From the NCBI RefSeq assembly GCF_003116015.1, contig NZ_LGQZ01000094.1:1-44857 (forward strand): a stretch of 44,857 nt of DNA. The letters are read 5' to 3'. Below, in pieces: positions 23,740 through 34,664 of the stretch. Below the pieces are notes generated by a model, which was not told the origin of the DNA, ran no database searches, and was given only the letters and a program-made list of their open reading frames with translations. Origin of the DNA: Azospirillum sp. TSO22-1 (GTDB lineage: Bacteria; Pseudomonadota; Alphaproteobacteria; Azospirillales; Azospirillaceae). The position numbers and the translations under genes are program-made. How positions within the stretch are numbered: the first letter of the stretch is position 1; the number at the start of each line of letters is the position of its first letter.

Positions 23740-26010
23740 ATGAAGATCGTCTGCATCGGCGGCGGGCCGGCGGGGCTGTACTTCGCCATCCTGATGAAGA
23801 AGGCCAACCCGGCGCACGAGGTCACGGTCTACGAGCGCAACCGGCCCTACGACACCTTCGGCTGGGGGGTCGTCTTCTCCGACCAGACGCTGGAGAATCT
23901 CGCCGGCGCCGACGAGCCCTCGAAGCAGAGGCTGATCGACAGCCTCGCCCACTGGGACGACATCGACGTCCACGTCAAGGGGCGGGTCATCGCCTCGGGC
24001 GGGCATGGGTTCTGCGGCATCGGGCGCAAGCGCTTCCTCAACATCCTTCAGGATCGTGCGGCGGAGCTGGGCGTCCAGCTGGTGTTCGAGACGGAGGTGG
24101 AGGGCGCCCACCAATTCCCCGACGCCGACCTGATCATCGCCTGCGACGGCATCAACAGCCGGGTGCGCACGCAGCACGCCGACCACTTCAAGCCGGACAT
24201 CGACGTGCGCAAGTGCCGCTACATCTGGCTCGGCACCCGCAAGATCTTCGACGCTTTCACCTTCCTGTTCGAGAAGACGGAGCACGGCTGGTTCCAGGTG
24301 CACGCCTACCGATTCGACGACGACCTCTCCACCTTCATCGTCGAGACGCGGGAGGAGACCTGGGTCGCGGCCGGCCTCGCCGACGCCGACCCAGACGCCA
24401 GCGTCGCCTTCTGCGAACGGCTGTTCGCCAAGCACCTGGACGGCCATACGCTGATGACCAACGCGCGGCATCTGCGCGGCTCGGCGTGGATCAACTTCCC
24501 GCGGGTGTCGAACCAGACCTGGGTGAAGGACAACGTCGTCCTGATGGGCGACGCGGCGCACACCGCGCACTTCTCCATCGGCTCCGGTACCAAGCTGGCG
24601 CTGGAGGACGCCATCGCCCTGGCCCGCACGCTGCAGCAGAGCGGCGACGACGTGCCGGCGGCGCTCACAGCCTACGAGGCGGAGCGCAAGGTCGAGGTGC
24701 TGAAGCTGCAATCCGCCGCCCGCAACTCCATGGAGTGGTTCGAGAACGTCGACCGCTACGCCCGGCTGGAGCCGGAGCAGTTCGCCTACTCCCTGCTCAC
24801 CCGCAGCCAGCGCGTCAGCCACGAGAACCTGCGCCTGCGCGACCGCAGCTACGTCGAGGGGGTGGAGCGCTGGTTCTCCGGCCGGGACGAGGCGGTGCCG
24901 CCGATGTTCACACCGTTCCGGCTGCGCGGGCTGGAGTTGGCGAACCGCGTGGTGGTGTCGCCGATGGCGATGTACAGCGCGGTGGACGGCACGCCCAACG
25001 ACTTCCATCTCGTGCACCTGGGCGCCCGCGCCCAGGGCGGCGCCGGGCTGGTGTACACCGAGATGACCTGCGTCTCGGCGGAAGGCCGCATCTCCCCCGG
25101 CTGCTGCGGGATGTACGCGCCGGAGCACGTGGCGGCGTACCGGCGCATCACGGACTTCGTGCACGCCCACACGCCGGCGAAGATCTGCCTGCAACTTGGG
25201 CACAGCGGCCCGAAGGGCTCGACCAGGGTGGGCTGGGAGGGCTACGACGAGCCGCTGGAGAGCGGCAACTGGCCGGTGATGGGCCCCTCCCCGGTGCCGT
25301 GGAGCCCGCACAACCAAGTCCCCCACGGCATGACCCGCGCCGACATGGAGCGCGTCGTGGCCGAGTTCCGCCGCGCCACGGAAGGAGCGGTGGAGGCCGG
25401 CTTCGATATGGTGGAACTGCACGCCGCACACGGCTACCTGCTGTCCAGCTTCATCACGCCGCTGACCAACCGGCGCACCGACGACTACGGCGGCAGCCTG
25501 GAAAACCGCCTGCGCTTCCCGCTGGAGGTGTGGGACGCCATGCGCGCCGTCTGGCCGGCGGAGCGGCCGATGGCGGTGCGCATCTCCGCCACCGACTGGG
25601 TGCCCGGCGGCATCGGCGCCGACGACGCGGTGCGCATCGCGCACGCCTTCGCCGGGCACGGCGCCGACCTGATCGACGTGTCGGCCGGGCAGACCTCGGC
25701 GCAGGCGAAGCCGGTGTACGGCCGGATGTTCCAGACGCCGTTCTCCGACCGCATCCGCAACGAGCTGGGCATCGCCACCATGGCGGTCGGTAACATCTTC
25801 GAGCCGGACCACGTCAACAGCATCGTGGCCTCGGGCCGCGCCGACCTCTGCGCGCTGGCCCGCCCGCACCTCGCCGATCCCTACTGGACGCTGCACGCCG
25901 CAGCCGAATTGGGCCATGCCGGGCAGCCCTGGCCGGTGCAATACCACTCCGGCCGCGACCAGCACCTGCGCAACCGGGAGCGCAAGGCGGACATGGCGGT
26001 GCTGGTGTAA
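23740..26010 (+). CDS. Bifunctional 2-aminobenzoyl-CoA monooxygenase/reductase (salicylyl-CoA 5-hydroxylase type)
   Basis: 756 residues with two flavin domains. Residues 1 to about 385 form a PHBH-like FAD monooxygenase: IGGGPAGLYFAIL (residues 5-17) and the GD motif MGDAAHTAHFSIGSGTKLAL. From about 388 to the end is an old-yellow-enzyme-type NADH:flavin reductase: FTPFRLRGLELANRVVVSPM, HLGARAQGGAGLVYTE, and HAAHGYLLSSF with RTDDYGGSLENR. This fusion is the hallmark of the 2-aminobenzoyl-CoA monooxygenase/reductase of Azoarcus evansii, which hydroxylates and then reduces the ring. The salicylyl-CoA 5-hydroxylase name is used for the same family. The Rid and beta-oxidation genes nearby favour an aminobenzoyl-CoA substrate. 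Confidence 0.92.
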   Translation: MKIVCIGGGPAGLYFAILMKKANPAHEVTVYERNRPYDTFGWGVVFSDQTLENLAGADEPSKQRLIDSLAHWDDIDVHVKGRVIASGGHGFCGIGRKRFLNILQDRAAELGVQLVFETEVEGAHQFPDADLIIACDGINSRVRTQHADHFKPDIDVRKCRYIWLGTRKIFDAFTFLFEKTEHGWFQVHAYRFDDDLSTFIVETREETWVAAGLADADPDASVAFCERLFAKHLDGHTLMTNARHLRGSAWINFPRVSNQTWVKDNVVLMGDAAHTAHFSIGSGTKLALEDAIALARTLQQSGDDVPAALTAYEAERKVEVLKLQSAARNSMEWFENVDRYARLEPEQFAYSLLTRSQRVSHENLRLRDRSYVEGVERWFSGRDEAVPPMFTPFRLRGLELANRVVVSPMAMYSAVDGTPNDFHLVHLGARAQGGAGLVYTEMTCVSAEGRISPGCCGMYAPEHVAAYRRITDFVHAHTPAKICLQLGHSGPKGSTRVGWEGYDEPLESGNWPVMGPSPVPWSPHNQVPHGMTRADMERVVAEFRRATEGAVEAGFDMVELHAAHGYLLSSFITPLTNRRTDDYGGSLENRLRFPLEVWDAMRAVWPAERPMAVRISATDWVPGGIGADDAVRIAHAFAGHGADLIDVSAGQTSAQAKPVYGRMFQTPFSDRIRNELGIATMAVGNIFEPDHVNSIVASGRADLCALARPHLADPYWTLHAAAELGHAGQPWPVQYHSGRDQHLRNRERKADMAVLV

Positions 26011-26014
26011 GGCC

Positions 26015-26905
26015 CTACAGCACCCCGACCAGCAGCGCCGGCAGACCCAGGAACGCCAGGGCGGTGGAACCCAGCACCATGCCGGCGACCTCCTCCGGCG
26101 CGTTGTTGTAGCGCAGCGCCCAGAGGTAGTTGAACACCGCCACCGGCATCGAGCTTTGCAGCACCACGACGCCGCGCATGACGCCGGTCAGCCCCATCAC
26201 GTCGGCCACCGCCACCCCGACGGCGCACCCCAGCACCAGCCGCACCGCGGAGAGCGAGCCGGCGCGCAGCACACTGTTCATGCGCAGGCTGGCCAGCGCC
26301 ACGCCGAGCGACAGCAGCATGATCGGCACCGCGACGTTGCCCAGCAGCGTGGTGGTGTTGGTCACCCACAGCGGCGGCTTGACGCCGGTCAGCAGCACCG
26401 CCAGCGCCGCCGCCACCGCGTAGATCACCGGTGTGCGCGCCAGCCGGCCGAGGTCGAGCGTGCCCGACGCCGTCACCGGCCCGATGGTGAACTGCGCCAC
26501 CGAGAACACCGCGAAGAACAGCACGCCCAGGCCCAGCCCGGTCTCCCCGAAGGCGAACAGGCACAGCGGCAGGCCGAGGTTGCCGGCGTTGGGGAAGCTC
26601 AGCGCCGGCAGGTAGGTGCGCAGCGGCAGCTTGAACGCCAGCAGCAGCGGCACCGCCAGCAGCGCCGACGCGGCGATGCAGGCGACCGACGCGATCGTCA
26701 TCGTCAGCAGCTCGCCGCCGCTCAGCGTCAGCTTGGTCAGCGACGAGAACACCAGGCACGGGCTGGAGACGTTGATGGCGAAGGTGGTGATGAAGGCGCT
26801 GTCGTACGGCAGCTTGGCCCGGTTCCACGCGAAGCCCAGGGCTGCGATGAGGAACACCGGCGCCATCACGTTGACGACGACGGACAGGGAGGCGGCGATG
26901 TCCAT
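26015..26905 (-). CDS. AEC (auxin efflux carrier) family transporter
   Basis: 296 residues with about ten membrane helices arranged as two five-helix halves. Family features include FPNAGNLGLPLCLFAFGE in the first half and SLGVALASLRM plus QSSMPVAVFNYLWALRYN in the second. AEC members carry organic acids such as malate or malonate. The ATG at 26905 opens the first helix; a TTG at 26932 is possible. The gene is convergent with the monooxygenase/reductase, with only 4 bases between the stops, so it need not belong to the catabolic unit. Confidence 0.9.
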   Translation of the reverse strand: MDIAASLSVVVNVMAPVFLIAALGFAWNRAKLPYDSAFITTFAINVSSPCLVFSSLTKLTLSGGELLTMTIASVACIAASALLAVPLLLAFKLPLRTYLPALSFPNAGNLGLPLCLFAFGETGLGLGVLFFAVFSVAQFTIGPVTASGTLDLGRLARTPVIYAVAAALAVLLTGVKPPLWVTNTTTLLGNVAVPIMLLSLGVALASLRMNSVLRAGSLSAVRLVLGCAVGVAVADVMGLTGVMRGVVVLQSSMPVAVFNYLWALRYNNAPEEVAGMVLGSTALAFLGLPALLVGVL

Positions 26906-26962
26906 GGCGGCGGCAGACTCGGACGATGGCAAGCCCGAGCATTGGTAGCGTTAACAGCGGAG

Positions 26963-26986
26963 GGCTGTCCAGCACGGCGGACAGCC
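26963..26986 (-). terminator. Hairpin after the patatin gene
   Basis: GGCTGTCC / GGACAGCC, 8-bp perfect stem with an 8-base loop, between the patatin gene end (27037) and the AEC gene start. It may terminate patatin transcription. No T-tract follows on the minus strand, so Rho independence is doubtful. Confidence 0.4.
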
Positions 26987-27036
26987 GGCGGGCGCAGGGC
27001 GGCTATGCCGGGACGGGCGGGGAGCCCGCCCGGTCG

Positions 27037-28332
27037 TCACGAGCCGGCCTTGGCGCCGCGCCGGTTCCCGTTCACCGCCTTGACGGTGCGCGGCGGGACC
27101 GGCGGTTCGACCTCCGGGGCGGCGTAGCCGGGCGGGGTCTTGGCCCACGGATAACCGCTGACCGCCTGATCGTAGCCGACCTTGAACAGCTCCTTCATGT
27201 AGACCGGGTCGAACGGCGCCTGGAGCGTGGTCTTGAAGCTCGAGGGGATGTAGGCGAGGTTGAAGTCGATGCCGTCGCGCTGGGTGGTGATGAAGATGCG
27301 GTACAGGTCGCCGACCCCCTGCGTCTGGATCAGCGACGACACGGCGCGGTTCGCGATGCTCAGGGTCCGGCGCTCGACCTGGGCCCAGTCCGGATCGAGC
27401 CGGGCGTTGCGGATGACGTACAGCCGCCGCTCGCGGGTGATCCCCGCCTCCCGCGAGGCCTCCCTTACGTTCAGGCCGGGCGGATAGACGAACACCTGCG
27501 CCGTCGCGCCGCCGTCCACGTGCATTTCCTCGAATTTCCGCCCGTCCGCCTCGACGGTGATCATGACCGGCGGGAACGCCCCGGGGATCGCGGCCGAGGC
27601 CACCAGCAGGGTCTGGACCAGTTCGAGCGCCTGCGGATGGCGGCTGACCGCGATCTTGCCGACGTTCCAGATGACCGGGCGGCGGGCGTCGAGGTCGGTG
27701 GTGCCGATCAGCAGGGTGCGGCCCTTCTCATGCTCCACCGCGATGGCGTCGAGCATGCTCTGGTCGAAGATCCGCCGCACGAGCTTCTTCAGCGGCGTGG
27801 TGTCCGCCATGGCGTCGCTGGTGATGGCGGCCAGGACCCCGCGTTCTTCGAGGATGTCCTTGCCGGTGATGGTCGTGTAGACCTCCTTGAGCTTGTCGTC
27901 GTACTCCGACCCGAGGAAGGCGAAGGGCGCGATGAGCGCTCCGGTGCTGATGCCGGTGACCCCCTTGAAGCGGGGCCGCGTCCCGGCGGCGCTCCACCCC
28001 ACCAGCAGCCCGGCCCCGAAGGCCCCGTCCTCGCCGCCGCCCGAGATCGCCAGGAAGTTCGCCGGGGGAAGCGGGCCGCGGTGGCCCTCCCGCTGCAGTT
28101 GCGCCTGCTCGCGCTTCAAAGACTCCAGGCTGTCGCGCAGGAAATCGCTGGTGTCGCCGTCCGCCCAGTAGCGGACGCCGGGCATTCCTACGACGCTGGC
28201 CTTCGCCTGGACGGCGACCGGCACCGCCTCGAGACGGGTCGGCGAGGAGCAGCCGGCGGCGCCGGACAGGGCGAACAGCAAGCCTGCCGTCACGGCGGCG
28301 CGAAACGTCGGCACAAGCGGCAGCGGTCGCAT
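27037..28332 (-). CDS. Patatin-like phospholipase, predicted lipoprotein
   Basis: 431 residues. The signal peptide ends in a lipobox-like LSGAAGC with C28. The patatin fold shows AISGGGEDGAFGAG (oxyanion glycine loop, about residues 96-108), the nucleophile Ser in GISTG (S129) and the catalytic Asp in HVDGGA. The acyl-hydrolase pair is therefore intact. It is likely an exported lipid acyl-hydrolase attached to a membrane. The C-terminus is basic and proline-rich (PPRTVKAVNGNRRGAK). It is transcribed alone or after the sensor kinase upstream, which is 159 bases away with a hairpin between them. Confidence 0.9.
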   Translation of the reverse strand: MRPLPLVPTFRAAVTAGLLFALSGAAGCSSPTRLEAVPVAVQAKASVVGMPGVRYWADGDTSDFLRDSLESLKREQAQLQREGHRGPLPPANFLAISGGGEDGAFGAGLLVGWSAAGTRPRFKGVTGISTGALIAPFAFLGSEYDDKLKEVYTTITGKDILEERGVLAAITSDAMADTTPLKKLVRRIFDQSMLDAIAVEHEKGRTLLIGTTDLDARRPVIWNVGKIAVSRHPQALELVQTLLVASAAIPGAFPPVMITVEADGRKFEEMHVDGGATAQVFVYPPGLNVREASREAGITRERRLYVIRNARLDPDWAQVERRTLSIANRAVSSLIQTQGVGDLYRIFITTQRDGIDFNLAYIPSSFKTTLQAPFDPVYMKELFKVGYDQAVSGYPWAKTPPGYAAPEVEPPVPPRTVKAVNGNRRGAKAGS

Positions 28333-28467
28333 GATCGTTCCCCCAGAAGGCGCGGACCCTGGGGCTTGATGATCCGTGATCGGTGCGTGGTGTGCATCTG
28401 CGCATTCGAGGGCGCGCGGGCGGCCCGGCAACTCGCAAGCGTCAACGGCTCAGCCAAAGGTGGGAGT

Positions 28468-28494
28468 GACGGAGGGCGAGCACTCCTCCCGTCA
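28468..28494 (-). terminator. Hairpin overlapping the stop of the sensor kinase gene
   Basis: TGACGGAGG and CCTCCCGTCA form a stem with one bulge at the 3' end of the kinase gene, covering its stop codon. It may separate the kinase unit from the patatin gene. There is no T-tract. Confidence 0.3.
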
Positions 28495-31305
28495 GTCCGC
28501 CACCCCCTCCACCTCCAGGTCCGCCACCGCAGGTTTCGGGGTGACGCGCGGGAAGCTCAGGGTGAAGCAGGTGCCCTGCCCCGGCTCGCTGGCGGCGGCG
28601 ATGCTGCCGCGCAGCGTGCCGACCACCAGGTTGTAGACGATGTGCAGGCCCAGACCGCTGCCGCCGGTGCCGCGGGTGGTGGTGTAGAACGGGTCGAAGA
28701 TCTTCGGCAGCACGTCCGGCGGGATGCCGCGGCCCCCGTCGGCGAAGTCGAGCACCACATGGTCGTTCGGCGCCGGGCGGACGGTGACGCGGATGCGCCC
28801 GGCCGCGCCGGGAGCGTAGGCGTGCGTCAGCACGTTCATCACCAGGTTGGTGAGGATCTGCGACAGGGCGCCCGGATAGCCGTCCACCTCCAGGTCGGGC
28901 GGACAATCCACCATCACCGTGCAGCCGGCCTGGCGCAGCGCCGGGCTGAGGCTGCGCAGCAGCTCCTCGATGTAGTCGGCCAGCACGAAGCGGCGGCGCT
29001 CGCCGCTCGACTGGTCGATGGCGACCAGCTTGAAGGATTGGATCAGGTCGGCGGCGCGCTCGCTGTTGGTGGCGATCAGGTGCGACAGCTCGCGGCTGGT
29101 CGACAGGAACTCCTCGAAGGCCGAGCGCTTGAGGCGGCCGGCGCCGTGGTGGGCGGCGATCTCGTCCACCTCGATCTGCAGCTGCGTGGCGGCGGTGAGG
29201 GTGACGCCGACCGGCGTGTTCACCTCGTGCGCCACGCCGGCCACCAGCTGGCCCAGCGAGGCCATCTTCTCCGCCTGGATCAGGCTCTTCTGCGCCAGCG
29301 TCAGGTCGTCCAGCGCGCGCTCCGCCGCCTCCTTGGACTGGCGCAGCTCGTCGCGGGTGCGCTGCTGCTCGGTGATGTCGGTGACGGTGAGGACGTAACC
29401 GCCGCCCTCGCCGCCGGGCTGGCGGTTGCCCTGGATCAGCACCGTGGTGCCGTCCGGCAGCGTACGCTCGGCCACCAGCGGCTGGCCGGAGCGCAGCCGC
29501 GCCTCGGTCCCGGCGCGCGAGGCGGCACCCTCGGCGGGAGTCATGCGGCCGGTGGCGACCTCATAGGCGAAGAGCTCGGCGAAGGGGCGGCCGGGCCGCC
29601 CCAGGTCGGCCGGATAGCCCAGGATGGCCAGCAGCCGGTCGTTGCAGATGCGGATCGCGAAGCCACCGTCGAGCAGCAGCAGGCCGCTCGGCATCGCCGC
29701 CACCGCCGCGCCCAGCTCGGCCGAGGCGCGGGCGAGCGCCGCTTCCGCCTCCACCTCGCGCGTCACATCGACGACGACGGCCTGCACCGCCGGCTCGCCC
29801 ATCCAGTTGACGCGGCGGCCGGACAGTTCCACCCACACCTCGGCCCCGTCGCGCCGCCGGCCCTGCAGGCGGCGGGTGGGCGGGGATTCGCCGGTGGCGA
29901 TGATGCGATCGTAGGCGGCGCGGGTGCGCTCCGCCTCCTCCGGTCCGAAGAAGGCGATCAGCGTCGGCAGCGCCAGCACCTCGCCGACGCTCATGCCGAC
30001 GATGCGGGCGAAGGCGTCGTTGGCGTAGAGCGGCACGAACTCACGAAGGATGAGGATGCCCTGGATCGACCCCTCGACGAGGTCGCGGAAACGCCGCTCG
30101 TTGGCGGCGAGGTCGTGTTGGCGGCGGTCGATCTCGTCAATGAAGAAACGGATGGACTGGCCGATGTCGGCGATCTCGTCCTCGCCCCGCACCGGGATGC
30201 GCGTCGGTTCGCCGGCCAGCCGCGCCAGCACCGCGCCGTTGAGCGCGAGCAGCCGCGACGACACCGACGAGCGGAAGAAGAAGAACACCCCCACCACCAG
30301 CAGGAACGACGCCGCCACCAGCGCCATCACCAGCGTCGATTGGGTTCCGGTCAGCAACGCTAAATCGTGGGCGCGGGCGTCGGCCTCGGTCTGGGTGCGG
30401 TGGTGCAGCGCCTGCACGGCGCGGTCGACCGCCTCCACCAGGTTGCGGGCCTGGGTGTAGAGCGCCTGGGCGCGGTTGCGCGAGCGCAGGCGCTCCGCCG
30501 CCACCTCGAACACCCCGTCGGGGCCAAGCAGGACGCGCGCCAGCTCCGCCTCGGCGCCATCCATCGCCTGGGGCAGCGGGCCGGAGACGGCATCGTCGGG
30601 GCGGCCCAGCCAGCCGATGGCGGATTCGATGTCGCGCCGCTCGACGGTCAGGCGGTTCAGGTGGTCGAGATCGGCGGCCCGCGCGCCGCGCGCCACCAGC
30701 GCGGCCATGCGCACGCTCCAGGCGCCGGCACGCGCCGCGTCGTCGCCCTCGGCGAAGCGCTCCAGCCCGGCGGCGAAGCCCGCCAGCTCCTGCGTCGCCG
30801 CGGCCAGCCGGCGAGCGGCGGTGATGGTGCGCGACACCTCGGAATCGAGGTCGGTCACCGTGCCGTCGAGGACGCTGAGCGAGGTGCGCAGCTGTTCCAG
30901 CACCGGGGTGCCGGCCTCCGCCGCCCCCGGCGCGGCGGCGAGGTTCTCGCGCAGACGGCGCACCAGGATCTGCATGTAGTCCAGCTCGCCGCTCAGCTTG
31001 TCCGAGGCGGCCTTGCGCTGCGCCTCGGTGCTGGCGGCGGCGAGGCTGGAGATCTGCGCCACCACGCCGTGGAAGTCGGTCAGCAGTTCGGCGCTGGTGA
31101 TGACGCGCGGCAGCGCCTCGTTGGACAGCGCCGCCACCTCGCCGCGGAACTGGCGGAACGCGGTCAGCGAGACCACGCCGGTCAGGACCACCAGCACGCC
31201 CATGATCGCCACGCCCAGCGTGATGCGCGCCGCGATGCCCATGCGCCGGCGCACCCGCAGCGGCGGGGCCGGGGGCGGCAACGGGCGTGGAGGCGGGCTG
31301 GACAT
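28492..31305 (-). CDS. Membrane sensor histidine kinase with two PAS domains
   Basis: 937 residues. A Pro-rich N-terminus, helix 1 (residues 23-50), a long helical periplasmic domain (about 50-320) with many Ala/Leu heptads, helix 2 (LVMALVAASFLLVVGVFFFF), and a HAMP-like segment. Then come PAS1 (about 405-520, RFRDLVEGSIQGILILREF) and PAS2 (about 540-650). The kinase core has the H-box GVAHEVNTPVG (phospho-His H693), N-box NLVMNVLTHAYAP, and G-boxes GGRGIPPD and GSGLGLHI. It has no receiver, so a separate regulator is needed; none is adjacent. It follows the pseudo-nucleotidase gene by 12 bases in the same direction and is probably co-transcribed with it. Confidence 0.92.
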   Translation of the reverse strand: MSSPPPRPLPPPAPPLRVRRRMGIAARITLGVAIMGVLVVLTGVVSLTAFRQFRGEVAALSNEALPRVITSAELLTDFHGVVAQISSLAAASTEAQRKAASDKLSGELDYMQILVRRLRENLAAAPGAAEAGTPVLEQLRTSLSVLDGTVTDLDSEVSRTITAARRLAAATQELAGFAAGLERFAEGDDAARAGAWSVRMAALVARGARAADLDHLNRLTVERRDIESAIGWLGRPDDAVSGPLPQAMDGAEAELARVLLGPDGVFEVAAERLRSRNRAQALYTQARNLVEAVDRAVQALHHRTQTEADARAHDLALLTGTQSTLVMALVAASFLLVVGVFFFFRSSVSSRLLALNGAVLARLAGEPTRIPVRGEDEIADIGQSIRFFIDEIDRRQHDLAANERRFRDLVEGSIQGILILREFVPLYANDAFARIVGMSVGEVLALPTLIAFFGPEEAERTRAAYDRIIATGESPPTRRLQGRRRDGAEVWVELSGRRVNWMGEPAVQAVVVDVTREVEAEAALARASAELGAAVAAMPSGLLLLDGGFAIRICNDRLLAILGYPADLGRPGRPFAELFAYEVATGRMTPAEGAASRAGTEARLRSGQPLVAERTLPDGTTVLIQGNRQPGGEGGGYVLTVTDITEQQRTRDELRQSKEAAERALDDLTLAQKSLIQAEKMASLGQLVAGVAHEVNTPVGVTLTAATQLQIEVDEIAAHHGAGRLKRSAFEEFLSTSRELSHLIATNSERAADLIQSFKLVAIDQSSGERRRFVLADYIEELLRSLSPALRQAGCTVMVDCPPDLEVDGYPGALSQILTNLVMNVLTHAYAPGAAGRIRVTVRPAPNDHVVLDFADGGRGIPPDVLPKIFDPFYTTTRGTGGSGLGLHIVYNLVVGTLRGSIAAASEPGQGTCFTLSFPRVTPKPAVADLEVEGVAD

Positions 31306-31317
31306 CCGGGCCGGATC

Positions 31318-32847
31318 CTAGCGGCGCAGGGTGATGCGGCCGTCGAGCGCCGGCTTCAGCGCCCCGTCGCGGGCGACGCTGCCGATCAGCAGCATGGAGG
31401 CGAAGTCGGCGTCACGCTCGCCCACCAGCCGCGGCGCCGAGGCCAGCAGGCCGTAGCCGTCGTTGCCGGCGGCCAGATAGGCGACGGTGCCGACGCGGTA
31501 GTGGCGGTCGCGCTCCACCGGCTTGCCGCCGATGGTCAGCTCGGCCACCCGCTGCCCCGCCGGCCTGGTGAGGTCGATGACCACGCGGGCGCCGGAGAGG
31601 TGCAGGAAGCGGCCGTGCAGTTGCTCCACCGCGCCGTAGGCCAGCTCCAGCGTGTCGAGCAGCTCCCTGCCGGTGAGGTCGAGCAGCACGACCGGGTCGT
31701 GATAGGGCAGCTCGGTGAAGATGTCGCGGCGGGTCAGCGTGGTGCCGGCGGCGTACTGGCGGTCGCCGCGGATGGCGCCGCCGTTGACCAGCGCCACGTC
31801 GGCGTCGAGCGCCGCCCGCACCGCGTCGGCGATCTGGTTGGCGAAGGCGTTCTCGCCGCCGCGCACCGCCTCGCGCCGCGTGTCGAGCGCGCCGTCGAGC
31901 CGCCCGACCTGGAGGCCGAGCTGGGCGTCGAGCCGGTCGGTGTAGACCTTGACACGCGGCGCCATGGCGGCGTCGGGCGGCACCGCGGCGGTGTCGATCA
32001 GCCGCACCGCCAGCGACGGCTGCAGCGACGGCGTCGCCTTGCCGCCGCCCATCCCCGGCACCACCACCGCGTCGAGGGCGAGCACCCAGCCCGCCTGCGC
32101 GTCGACCGAGGCGGCGAGGCGCTTGCCGTCGTGCACCACCTCGTACGCCTTGCCGCGGTCCTGGTAGAGCACGACGTCGCCGATGCCGGCGGCGATCACC
32201 GCCTTGTGCGTGTCGCCGGAGTTGCCGGTCAGCACCACCACGAGATCGACGCCGCCGGCGCGCATCGCCTTGGCCTTGGCGGCCAGCACGGCGGCGGGTT
32301 CGGGCACGTCGGTGCGGGTGACGCGCGCCACCTCGCGCGTGCGGGCCGGCGTGGCGGCGAGCACGCCGATGCGCAGCGGCCCGGCCTTGAGCACCACCGA
32401 ATCCACCAGCCCGTCGTGCACGCGCCCGGTGGTGCGGTCGATGGCGTTCGAGGTGACGACGGGGAAGTTCGCCTCGTGGGCGCGCGCCAGCAGCACGTCC
32501 TCGCCGTAATGGAAGTCGCGGTTCAGCGCCGCCATGGCATCGATCTGCAGATCGTTCAGCAGGTCGATCATGTGCGCGCCCTCGTCGTAGAACGACAGCA
32601 CGCTGGGAGCGAAGGCCTGCCCGCCGTGCAGCAGGAAGACGGGCTGGCCGCGCTTGCGCTCCGCCTTCACGGCCGCGGCGAGCCGCGCCAAGCCGCCGCG
32701 CCCCTGCTGCTCCTGCAACTCGGTGGTGGAGTGGACGTAGAGCAGCGTGAAGCGCGCGGGTTCGGCGGCCCGCGCCGCCCCGGCGACGGCCAGCAGCGCG
32801 ACGAGCGCCCCCATGGCGATCCGGACGGCGATCCGCAACACCCGCAT
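31318..32847 (-). CDS. Exported 5'-nucleotidase homologue lacking the metal ligands
   Basis: 509 residues, UshA/5'-nucleotidase family. Signal peptide residues 1-28 (cleaved after ARA/A). The metallophosphoesterase half is recognisable but its ligand motifs are changed. The usual N-D-x-H reads HSTTE (39-43). The GD motif reads GGQAFAPS (75-82). GNHE reads NRDFHYG (109-115). The second GHTH-type motif reads LYQDRG (227-232). The C-terminal nucleotide-binding half is well kept: NGGAIRGD (355-362), LPYHDPVV, VAYLAAGNDGYG. It probably no longer hydrolyses nucleotides but may still bind them. It is followed after 12 bases by the PAS sensor kinase, suggesting a periplasmic sensing partner (inference). 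Confidence 0.85.
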   Translation of the reverse strand: MRVLRIAVRIAMGALVALLAVAGAARAAEPARFTLLYVHSTTELQEQQGRGGLARLAAAVKAERKRGQPVFLLHGGQAFAPSVLSFYDEGAHMIDLLNDLQIDAMAALNRDFHYGEDVLLARAHEANFPVVTSNAIDRTTGRVHDGLVDSVVLKAGPLRIGVLAATPARTREVARVTRTDVPEPAAVLAAKAKAMRAGGVDLVVVLTGNSGDTHKAVIAAGIGDVVLYQDRGKAYEVVHDGKRLAASVDAQAGWVLALDAVVVPGMGGGKATPSLQPSLAVRLIDTAAVPPDAAMAPRVKVYTDRLDAQLGLQVGRLDGALDTRREAVRGGENAFANQIADAVRAALDADVALVNGGAIRGDRQYAAGTTLTRRDIFTELPYHDPVVLLDLTGRELLDTLELAYGAVEQLHGRFLHLSGARVVIDLTRPAGQRVAELTIGGKPVERDRHYRVGTVAYLAAGNDGYGLLASAPRLVGERDADFASMLLIGSVARDGALKPALDGRITLRR

Positions 32848-32937
32848 TCCAACCCCTCCCGGCCGCGGCGGCAGCACGCGCACGATACGGCAGAGCATAT
32901 ACCACCGAATCGCAGAAATGGGCGCAGGGGTTTTTGC

Positions 32938-34467
<1,530 letters not shown>

Positions 34468-34531
34468 GGCATCCCCCCTTGCCAGAGATTAGCTGTATGA
34501 ACGAATTTGCCGAGAATTGTCGCGATCATCC

Positions 34532-34545
34532 TTGACCGTTGTCAA
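34532..34545. promoter_or_regulatory. Palindrome upstream of mmsA
   Basis: TTGAC-CGTT-GTCAA, 5-bp perfect arms, in the 197-base divergent region between the sensor kinase and mmsA. It could be a repressor site for either gene. Downstream, GTACTATACGCC (34608 on) looks like a -10 region for mmsA. Confidence 0.3.
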
Positions 34546-34664
34546 AAGCGGAGCCCCCTCCCCGGACGCGTCACCTTTGCACGGCGCATCGCGCGCCCGA
34601 CCCGTGTACTATACGCCACCGCATCCCCTCCGGGGGGCTCGCAAGAACACAGACGGGAGGAACC

